A DNA stretch of 5,329 nucleotides, taken from NCBI GenBank assembly GCA_016928495.1, contig JAFGKQ010000254.1, forward strand, positions 1 to 5,329. Reading direction: 5' to 3'. The notes beneath the pieces were generated by a model that saw only the letters and a program-made list of their open reading frames with translations, had not been told where the DNA came from and did no database searches. Position numbers and translations under genes: made by a program. The first letter of the stretch is position 1; each line of letters opens with the position of its first letter. Origin of the DNA: Candidatus Fermentibacterales bacterium (GTDB taxonomy: Bacteria > Fermentibacterota > Fermentibacteria > Fermentibacterales > JAFGKQ01). This document shows, in pieces, positions 1-5,289 of this stretch.

Positions 1-107
1 TCCTCGATGGCGTTCTCGTACCTGATCGGCATCAGGAACCCGGCGAAGGGGTGGACCTTCGCCCCCAGCTCCACGTGCTGATCGTATAGAGGCGTCTTCT
101 TCTCCAT
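1..107 (-). CDS. gcvT: Glycine cleavage system T protein (aminomethyltransferase), N-terminal fragment cut by the window edge
   Basis: Reading leftward from an ATG at 107, 35 codons stay open to the window edge. The peptide starts MEKKTPLYDQHVELGAKVHP and continues FAGFLMPIRYENAIEE. This matches the conserved N-terminus of GcvT: TPLY-x(2)-H, then LGAK, then FAG-[FWY]-x-MP-[IV]-x-Y. GcvT is the folate-dependent aminomethyltransferase of the cytoplasmic glycine cleavage complex. It takes the aminomethyl group from lipoylated H protein, releases ammonia and forms 5,10-methylenetetrahydrofolate. The start is supported by a Shine-Dalgarno sequence, GGAGAGG, at 111-117 just upstream. Most of the protein, usually about 360-370 residues, lies outside the window, so its integrity and the presence of the other gcv genes cannot be judged. 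Because the fragment is short, a GcvT-like paralogue is possible but less likely. Confidence 0.88.
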   Translation of the reverse strand, partial: MEKKTPLYDQHVELGAKVHPFAGFLMPIRYENAIE

Positions 108-294
108 GGTCCTCTCCGTGAGGAGGGCCTCTCCGCAACGGCAGAAGGCCGCCGTCAGAGATGCCCCGGCTGATGGGCCAGAGCTCCGCTTTCTTCGGAA
201 GCAGGAAGATTTCGCCTGAATGTATGAGTGTAAACCCTTCGAGGCAACTCGGCGTGGGGGTGCGAGGGCTGTTTCCGGGCGCTACCATCGGGTC
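108..294. other. Divergent intergenic region between gcvT and the plus-strand gene
   Basis: About 187 bp separate the gcvT start from the preferred start of the plus-strand gene, so both promoters should lie here. A short inverted repeat, ACGGC at 138-142 and GCCGT at 151-155, could form a hairpin in the gcvT leader. I see no good -35/-10 pair for either direction. On the minus strand, CGAAGG (236-241) and TCAGGCGAAA (210-219) faintly recall glycine-riboswitch core words, but the rest of that fold is not evident. If the plus-strand gene starts at 220 instead, the region shrinks to 112 bp. Confidence 0.5.
111..117 (-). promoter_or_regulatory. Shine-Dalgarno sequence of gcvT
   Basis: On the minus strand this reads GGAGAGG. 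Its GGAG core lies 6 nt before the gcvT ATG, which fixes that start. The same word, preceded by C (CGGAGAGG), occurs again at 128-135, with a pyrimidine-rich CCCTCCTC between the copies. The intervening stretch could pair weakly with either copy, but the stems would be only 3-4 bp, so no regulatory role is claimed. Confidence 0.6.
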
Positions 295-858
295 ATGGGG
301 CGGTCGGACGTGATCTCGCTCGGCAGGCTCACGAGATGGGCCATACGAAGAGAGGCGGCGAAGTGCCCGGGGCAGCCGGGCCACGCCGTGCTGCAGCTCA
401 CTGCGGAGGCCGTCGCGAGGAGGGCGCTCCTGCGGATCGGTCTGCCATCCTGGAGAAGCGACGACAGCCCGGGAAGCAGGGGAAGGTACGGGCTTCTCTT
501 CACCGGGGGCAGAAGAGCCATTGTCGTGCCCCGGCAGGTCCCGTCTCTTCCGAAGCTTGACGAGATGCTCCTGGCGGCCAGCGACTTCCTTCTCGTCGTC
601 TCGGTCTCCCGGGACAGGACAGGCGGTCGCCTGGTCGGCTTCGCCACCTGGAGCGAGTATGGCGACCAGACCACCATGGGGCTTGCGGGAGTCCCGGACG
701 CCCTCGCCCTTCACCCCCCGGGCCGCCTTACGGAGCTGCTCTCTCCCGTCAGTCACCCCGGGATAGTCCTGGCGCTGGCAACGTTCAGACTGCTGGCAAT
801 TGGAGAGAAGAGGCCGGCGGCGCCGGGCGACTGGAGCCTCCCGGACCTGCCCGAGTGA
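295..858 (+). CDS. Hypothetical protein of 187 residues; possible degenerate PDDEXK-like fold
   Basis: I do not recognise this protein by name. The frame is open with strongly G/C-biased third positions (35 of the first 40 codons after the start Met), so it looks truly coding. An upstream in-frame ATG at 220 would give 212 residues. It has a weak AGGA at 203-206, but codons 220-294 have much poorer bias (14 of 24 end in G or C), so I favour 295, although no clear Shine-Dalgarno precedes it. The layout is a helix around residues 30-50 (LTAEAVARRALLRIGLPSW), a strand pair near 64-80 (RYGLLFTGGRRAIVVPRQ), a strand at 97-105 (DFLLVVSVS), then LVGFATWSEY (113-122) and a helical C-terminus. This recalls PDDEXK-type proteins of the form 'YDLLV-x(n)-I-E-V-K ... 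GYAT-x-EE', but the acidic and lysine positions are Gly, Val and Pro here, so nuclease activity is not supported. It converges on the exporter genes with a 5-bp gap. Confidence 0.7.
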   Translation: MGRSDVISLGRLTRWAIRREAAKCPGQPGHAVLQLTAEAVARRALLRIGLPSWRSDDSPGSRGRYGLLFTGGRRAIVVPRQVPSLPKLDEMLLAASDFLLVVSVSRDRTGGRLVGFATWSEYGDQTTMGLAGVPDALALHPPGRLTELLSPVSHPGIVLALATFRLLAIGEKRPAAPGDWSLPDLPE

Positions 859-871
859 GCCGGTCAGGCTC
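857..871. terminator. Small inverted repeat spanning two convergent stop codons; possible weak bidirectional terminator
   Basis: GAGCC (857-861), the five bases GGTCA, then GGCTC (867-871) form a perfect 5-bp, GC-rich stem. It overlaps both the plus-strand gene's TGA (856-858) and the exporter gene's TGA (864-866, minus). There is no T-run on either side, so intrinsic termination is doubtful. It is nevertheless the only hairpin at this junction. Confidence 0.25.
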
Positions 872-2948
872 TCGCGTACTGGAGCAGGTAGAGGTTGTAG
901 TAGATCCCCCTGCTGGCGAGAAGCTCCTGGTGGTTTCCTCTCTCGAGGATCCTGCCATCATCGATGACCAGTATCTCGTCGGCGCTCTGTATGGTGCTGA
1001 GGCGGTGAGCCACGACGATGCTGGTCCTGCCCCTCATGAGAGTCCGGATGGCTTCCTGGATCAGCTTCTCGGTGGACGGGTCGACGCTGCTCGTGGCCTC
1101 GTCCAGTATCAGGACCCTGGGATCGTGGGCGAGGGCCCGCGCGAAGCAGATGAGCTGCTTCTGCCCGGTCGAGAGCGTGGCGCCGCGCTCCGCCATGACC
1201 TCGGAGAAGCCGGAGGGCAGCCTCTCGACGAAGCCGCTGGCCTGGACCATGTCGGAGGCCCGGGCGACCTCCTCGCTGGACAGCCGCTTCCCCAGCCTGA
1301 CGTTCTCCTCGATCGACCTGCTGAAGATGAAGGCATCCTGCAGGACTATGGCTATGCTGCGGCGCAGCGTGTCGGTCCGGAGCTCCCTCAGGTCGATGCC
1401 GTCCAGCAGGATCTCACCCGAGTCGGGATCGTAGAATCTGCAGAGAAGGCTTATGATGGAGGTCTTCCCGGCTCCGGTAGGCCCCACGAGGGCAACGCTC
1501 CTGCCGGGCCTCACGCTGAAGGAGACGTTCCTCAGCACGGGCTTGCCGGGCACGTAGGAGAAGCAGACGTTGCGGAACTCCACCTCGCCGCGGACGCCTC
1601 CGGGCGGGGACTCCGGCGAGGCCGGCTCAACGATCACGGGAGCGGTGTCCACGATGCCGAATATCCGTTCCGCCGCAGCCATGGCTCCCTGCATGATGTT
1701 GTACTTCTCGCTCATATCGCTGATGGGCTGGAACATCTGGCGCACGTAGGAGAGGAAGGCGACCAGGGCCCCGAGCGTCAGTGCCCCGCCGATGACTCCG
1801 AACCCGCCGTAGACCAGCACGATCGCGATGCCGGTGTGCGCTATGATCATGACTATCGGCCTGAAGACCCCGAAGATCACGAGCTGACGCATGTTGGCGG
1901 AGAAATACTCGAGGTTGGTCTCCCTGTACTCGTCCCTTCTCGCGGCCTCCTTCCTGAAGACCTGGATCACCTTGATGCCCGAGAGGTCCTCCGCGAGCCT
2001 GGAGTTGAGACTGGCCAGCAGCCTGCGGACCTCGCGATAGGCCCCTCTGGCCTTCTTCCTGAAGAACACTGACGCTGCAGCGAACACCGGCACCACGACG
2101 AGGGACGCGAGAGCCAGCTCAGCGTTCAGCAGGAAGAGGATGACTATGGTCCCGAACACCAGCAGCAGGTCCTTGACCAGGTTCACCAGTACCGCGGTGA
2201 ACATCTCGTTCAGAGCCTCGATGTCGTTGGTCACTCTGGTTACCAGCCGTCCGACCGGGTTCCTGTCGAAGAAGGACAGCGACAGCCGCTGGATGTGGCG
2301 GAACAGGGATGTCCTCAGGTCGTACATCGAGCGCTGGCCGGCGATGCCCAGAGTGACGACGTGCCCGTATCCGGCAGCCAGCCCGATCAGGATGAGCAGG
2401 CCTGCCAGCAGCGCCAGCCTGGCGATGCCGACCATGTCCGGATGACGTATCCGGACGAGGGTCGCGGGAGGTACCCGGGAGAGCTCGCTCTCGGGAACCA
2501 GCCAGTACTCGCCTCGCACCTCGCCGGTCTCTCCGGTCGAGGTTTCGGCCGGGAAAAGGTAGTAGGTCTCGGGATGAAGCGTGCCCGAGGCGACCAGGGC
2601 CTCTCTGCTCTCGCGGTCGAGGTCCTCCAGGGCGGCCTTCCTGATCAGCACGCTGCCCCGATCCAGCGGAAGGAAGTCGCTGCCGGCCGGATCCATGGCG
2701 ATCACCGAATCGGCGACCGCGGAGGTCGTGTCGAAAACCTGGTAGAGCCTTGCGAGGTATCGGTCGATGCCGACCTTCGAGATGTATGGAAGGGCCAGCT
2801 CGAGCAGCGTCGAGACCAGCATGAACAGCATGGCCAGGAAGATCAGCTTCCTGTGAGGCGTGACGTAGCGCAGCAGCCTCCTGACCATGCGCGCATCGTA
2901 GGCCTTGCCGTCCACGTAGTCACTGGAGAACGGGGAGCCGCCTCTCAC
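864..2948 (-). CDS. ABC exporter half-transporter, BmrD/TM288-like subunit (canonical Walker B, altered signature, extracytoplasmic insertion)
   Basis: This 694-residue membrane protein fuses a six-helix exporter domain to an ATPase domain and should pair with the product of the gene upstream. Membrane helices fall near 35-57, 175-196, 250-275, 278-296, 353-380 and 386-408. Between the first two is an insertion of about 105 residues (65-172) predicted to face outside. ATPase motifs are Walker A GPTGAGKT (489-496), Q-loop Gln537, signature LSTGQ (592-596, Thr replacing the first Gly), Walker B VLILDE (612-617) with the catalytic Glu, and H-loop His648. In the dimer its Walker motifs plus the partner's LSGGQ would form the active ATP site. 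The start is GTG, overlapping the upstream stop as GTGA, with AAGGGGG seven bases before it, so translation is probably coupled. B. subtilis BmrD (YheH) has a similar insertion and the same gene order. The substrate (drug, lipid or peptide) cannot be read from sequence. Confidence 0.93.
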   Translation of the reverse strand: MRGGSPFSSDYVDGKAYDARMVRRLLRYVTPHRKLIFLAMLFMLVSTLLELALPYISKVGIDRYLARLYQVFDTTSAVADSVIAMDPAGSDFLPLDRGSVLIRKAALEDLDRESREALVASGTLHPETYYLFPAETSTGETGEVRGEYWLVPESELSRVPPATLVRIRHPDMVGIARLALLAGLLILIGLAAGYGHVVTLGIAGQRSMYDLRTSLFRHIQRLSLSFFDRNPVGRLVTRVTNDIEALNEMFTAVLVNLVKDLLLVFGTIVILFLLNAELALASLVVVPVFAAASVFFRKKARGAYREVRRLLASLNSRLAEDLSGIKVIQVFRKEAARRDEYRETNLEYFSANMRQLVIFGVFRPIVMIIAHTGIAIVLVYGGFGVIGGALTLGALVAFLSYVRQMFQPISDMSEKYNIMQGAMAAAERIFGIVDTAPVIVEPASPESPPGGVRGEVEFRNVCFSYVPGKPVLRNVSFSVRPGRSVALVGPTGAGKTSIISLLCRFYDPDSGEILLDGIDLRELRTDTLRRSIAIVLQDAFIFSRSIEENVRLGKRLSSEEVARASDMVQASGFVERLPSGFSEVMAERGATLSTGQKQLICFARALAHDPRVLILDEATSSVDPSTEKLIQEAIRTLMRGRTSIVVAHRLSTIQSADEILVIDDGRILERGNHQELLASRGIYYNLYLLQYARA

Positions 2949-4750
2949 GGGACTTCCCCCTTGCCGTCGTCGCCGGTCTTCATGGCCTCCTCCTCGAGCC
3001 GCTGCATCCGGTAGAGCTCGGAGTAGAAGCCCTCGTTCGAGAGCAGCTCCCGGTGAGTGCCCTGCTCGACGATCCTGCCGTTGTCGAAAACCAGTATCAG
3101 GTCCGCGCCCATCACGGTGCTGATGCGGTGGGCGATCACGATCGAGGTCCTGCCGCTCATCTCCGTGCGGAGCCGCGACAGGATCGCTGCTTCCGTCTCG
3201 GTGTCCACGCTGGAGAGGGCATCGTCCAGGATGAGTATCCTCGGATCGGCAGCGAGAGCGCGCGCAATGGCCACCCTCTGCTTCTGACCGCCGGAGAGGG
3301 TCACGCCTCTCTCGCCTACCAGAGTGTCGAAGCCATCGGGGAACTCACGGATCTCGGAAGCGATCTCGACCAGCCCGGCCAACTCCTCTATCCTCTCGCG
3401 GGAGACGCTCTCGGCACCGAAGGCGATGTTGTCCGCTATGCTCATGGCGAACAGGAAGGTTTCCTGGGGAACGTAGCCGAACATTCGCCTGAGGTGGTCC
3501 AGCTCCAGCTCGGAGATCTCCCTACCGCCCACGAAGACGGTGCCGCGAGGCGGATCGTACAGCCTCATCAGCAGCTCGACGAGGGTCGTCTTCCCGGAGC
3601 CGGTCCTTCCGACGATCCCCAGCATGGCGTTGGCCTCTAGCGTGAAGCTGGCATCCGCCAGGACGTCGACGTCCGTCTGAGGGTAGCGGAAGGTCAGGTT
3701 CCTGACCTCGATGGAAGGCGTCCGGATATCGCAGACCTGCCCGCCCGCGATGTCGGGAGGGGTGGCGAATATCTTCTCGAGACGGTCCATGCTCGCCGTG
3801 CCCCTCTGCAGGATGTTGACGACCCACCCGACCGCCATCATCGGCCATATGAGCATCCCCAGGTAGCTGGAGAAGGCGACGAACTCGCCGAGAGAGACCT
3901 CGCCGTAGATCACCATCCTGCCGCCGGCACCGAGCAGGATGGCCGTGCTCGCCATCGCGAGGGCGCCTATGATCGGGCCGAACAGACCCCAGATCCTCAC
4001 GAGCCTGACGTTCTCGACAACGCAGTCGTTGGCCTTCTCGGAGAAGTAGGACTCCTCCGATATCTCGTCGCCATAGGCCTTGACCACCCTCACTCCGGAC
4101 ATGCTCTCCTGAGCCTTGTCGGTAAGCCTGGAAAAGGCCTCCTGAACGGCCGTGAACCGGCTGTGGACCAGCTTGCCGAACCGGAGCATCATGAGAGACA
4201 GCAAGGGCAGGGGGATCAGCGTCAGCAGGGTCAGCCTGAGATCCATGGTGACCATGATGCTTATGCTTGCCGCCGCGAGGATGATCGCGTCTATCGAGGC
4301 GAGAGCGGCCATGCCGGTCGCCATCCTGACCGCCTGGAGGTCGTTGGTGGCATGGGCCATGAGATCCCCGACCCTGGTCTTGTCGTAGTACTGCGGTGAG
4401 AGGCTCTGAAGGTGGTCGTAGAGGTCCTGCCTCAGGTCTCGCTCGATCCTGTGGCTGGAGCCGATGATGAAGAACCTCCAGCCGAACCTGCAGATCCCCA
4501 TGCCAAGGGAGACCAGGACGATTGCCGCCCCGGCCAGCCAGAGCTGTCGGGGAGTGGCCATGCCGCGCGCGAGGGCATCCACGGCGTACTGCATGATCTT
4601 GGGGATGATGAGCTGAAGGCCGTCGACCCCGATGAGGGCGACGATTCCGACAGCAAGGGCTTTCCTGTGGCGTAGCAGCAGCCCCAGGATGTTGCGGAGG
4701 CTCGATCTCCTCATCCTGCCGAAGTCGGCTCTGGACGGCGACTCGGCCAA
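2945..4750 (-). CDS. ABC exporter half-transporter, BmrC/TM287-like subunit (degenerate Walker B, canonical signature)
   Basis: This 601-residue protein is the partner of the 694-residue exporter subunit. Six membrane helices lie in residues 30-310 with only short outer loops, followed by an ATPase domain from about 345. Motifs are Walker A GRTGSGKT (381-388), Q-loop Gln429, a canonical LSGGQ signature (485-489), Walker B ILILDD (505-510), D-loop SSVD (513-516) and H-loop His541. Asp510 stands where the catalytic Glu normally is, so its own ATP site should bind but hydrolyse poorly, as in TM287 and BmrC. The canonical LSGGQ would instead complete the partner's active site. The annotated start is a TTG at 4750 with only a weak purine stretch (GAAAGAGAG) upstream. 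The next candidate is the ATG of Met13 at 4714, which leaves all domains intact. The gene is probably co-transcribed with the downstream subunit and perhaps with the lipoprotein gene 62 bp upstream. Confidence 0.93.
   Translation of the reverse strand: MAESPSRADFGRMRRSSLRNILGLLLRHRKALAVGIVALIGVDGLQLIIPKIMQYAVDALARGMATPRQLWLAGAAIVLVSLGMGICRFGWRFFIIGSSHRIERDLRQDLYDHLQSLSPQYYDKTRVGDLMAHATNDLQAVRMATGMAALASIDAIILAAASISIMVTMDLRLTLLTLIPLPLLSLMMLRFGKLVHSRFTAVQEAFSRLTDKAQESMSGVRVVKAYGDEISEESYFSEKANDCVVENVRLVRIWGLFGPIIGALAMASTAILLGAGGRMVIYGEVSLGEFVAFSSYLGMLIWPMMAVGWVVNILQRGTASMDRLEKIFATPPDIAGGQVCDIRTPSIEVRNLTFRYPQTDVDVLADASFTLEANAMLGIVGRTGSGKTTLVELLMRLYDPPRGTVFVGGREISELELDHLRRMFGYVPQETFLFAMSIADNIAFGAESVSRERIEELAGLVEIASEIREFPDGFDTLVGERGVTLSGGQKQRVAIARALAADPRILILDDALSSVDTETEAAILSRLRTEMSGRTSIVIAHRISTVMGADLILVFDNGRIVEQGTHRELLSNEGFYSELYRMQRLEEEAMKTGDDGKGEVP
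2956..2962 (-). promoter_or_regulatory. Shine-Dalgarno sequence inside the upstream ABC gene
   Basis: On the minus strand AAGGGGG lies within the last codons of the upstream exporter gene, 7 nt before the GTG at 2948. It settles that GTG as the start of the downstream subunit and supports independent or coupled reinitiation across the 4-bp overlap. Confidence 0.65.
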
Positions 4751-4765
4751 GGTCTCACTCTCTTT

Positions 4766-4795
4766 CCGCCTGGCGGCGGGAGGACCCGCTGCGGG
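4766..4795. repeat. Two small GC-rich palindromes in the lipoprotein-exporter gap
   Basis: CCGCCTGGCGG (4766-4776) and CCCGCTGCGGG (4785-4795) are both 11-bp perfect palindromes around a central T, 8 bp apart, in the 62-bp gap (4751-4812). Each could form a 4-bp stem with a 3-base loop in the transcript. No T-run follows in the direction of transcription, so they do not look like an intrinsic terminator. They might be an mRNA stability or processing site, or chance in GC-rich DNA. Confidence 0.35.
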
Positions 4796-4812
4796 GCGTC
4801 AGCGTTTCCCTG

Positions 4813-5184
4813 TCAGTCGGTGTCGTCGACCGGCTCGGGTGCCCCGAGCAGTGCGTAGTCGGACACCTCGATCAGGTGTAGTCCCGGCATGGGGAACCAG
4901 GCACTGCGGGCGTCGTCGGCCGCGACCACCGTGCCCCTCACCAGGAACCTCTGCCCGTACTTGTCGATGAGCTCGTCGGCCGGGTCGCCGACGAGTCCGT
5001 AGATCTCACCGGAAAGCTCCTCCTCGAGAACCACGCCTTCGTTGCCGGACCCGGAGCCGACTACCTGAATGACCCCGGTGACCTCGACCACGCCCTCACC
5101 CGATCTATAGACCTGCTGCCCGCAACCGGCAGCCATCAGAGCAACCACTGCGTAAACCGGGACACGCACCATTTTCCGGGTCAT
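4813..5184 (-). CDS. Small predicted lipoprotein with OB-fold-like domain; start lies inside a palindromic repeat
   Basis: The 123-residue product begins with a lipoprotein-type signal peptide. The n-region MTRKMVRVP is basic, residues 10-19 (VYAVVALMAA) are hydrophobic, and AAGC puts the lipid-modified Cys at 21. The mature part (22-123) alternates short beta-like stretches: VVEVTGVIQVV, VVLEEELSGEIYGLVG, then DELIDKYGQRFLVRGTVV, and finally LHLIEVSDYALL. This 'VxGxI...GxxYxLxG...ExxxxYGxxxxVxG...IxVxxY' pattern looks like an OB-fold of the kind seen in small envelope proteins. No enzyme motif is visible and the role is unknown. The ATG at 5184 is chosen because it gives a complete signal peptide. 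The ATG at 5172 would give a shorter but still usable one, and a GTG at 5238 would add an unlikely 18-residue tail. AAGG lies about 11 nt and AGGGG 2 nt before 5184. The first nine codons come from a repeat that recurs twice upstream. Co-transcription with the exporter is possible. Confidence 0.75.
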   Translation of the reverse strand: MTRKMVRVPVYAVVALMAAGCGQQVYRSGEGVVEVTGVIQVVGSGSGNEGVVLEEELSGEIYGLVGDPADELIDKYGQRFLVRGTVVAADDARSAWFPMPGLHLIEVSDYALLGAPEPVDDTD

Positions 5185-5217
5185 AACCCCTGCCGCCTTC
5201 TTCCCGGGAATTGTGCG
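5165..5217. repeat. Palindromic unit 1, overlapping the lipoprotein start
   Basis: The left arm is 5165-5180 (CGCACCATTTTCCGGG) and the right arm 5203-5217 (CCCGGGAATTGTGCG). They can pair over about 13 positions with a small internal loop and one C/T mismatch, leaving a 22-nt loop (5181-5202). On the minus strand the loop holds AAGG, AGGGG and the lipoprotein ATG (5184), and the left arm encodes part of its signal peptide. Confidence 0.7.
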
Positions 5218-5237
5218 CTGTGACAAAAATGGGGACA

Positions 5238-5289
5238 CGCACCATTTTCCGGGTCATATCTCCCAGCTCCGCTGCCCGGGAATGGTGCG
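5238..5289. repeat. Palindromic unit 2, best-conserved hairpin
   Basis: The left arm is 5238-5253 (CGCACCATTTTCCGGG) and the right arm 5275-5289 (CCCGGGAATGGTGCG). Nine pairs, a small asymmetric internal loop and five GC pairs give a strong stem with a 21-nt loop (5254-5274). A competing shorter stem is also possible here, AAAATGG (5226-5232) with CCATTTT (5242-5248); neither of the other copies is preceded by that AAAATGG. Confidence 0.75.

Noticed and set aside
205-275. Glycine riboswitch in the gcvT leader (minus strand), suggested by CGAAGG at 236-241 and TCAGGCGAAA at 210-219
   Set aside because: Only two short words resemble the aptamer core and their spacing is shorter than usual. I cannot find the closing P1 stem or a second aptamer. 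A cmsearch with the Rfam glycine riboswitch model would decide: a significant minus-strand hit here would overturn this rejection.
282-677. Minus-strand frame of 131 codons opposite the 295-858 gene
   Set aside because: The plus strand has the stronger G/C third-position bias and a protein with plausible secondary structure. The minus product is Ser/Arg/Pro-rich and looks like a shadow.
855-2072. Long plus-strand open frame of 405 codons
   Set aside because: It is antisense to the ATPase domain of the exporter subunit, whose motifs are unmistakable. The plus-strand product is Asp/Gly/His/Pro-rich with no recognisable domain, as expected for a shadow frame in GC-rich DNA.
2295-3640. Other plus-strand frames across the exporter genes (2295-3014 and 3053-3640)
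   Set aside because: Both lie wholly opposite conserved transporter sequence, have low-complexity translations and lack credible starts.
5185-5238. Longer lipoprotein starting at the GTG at 5238 (141 residues)
   Set aside because: It would put 18 extra residues before a complete signal peptide and run through the palindrome loop. The ATG at 5184 gives a normal lipoprotein N-terminus.
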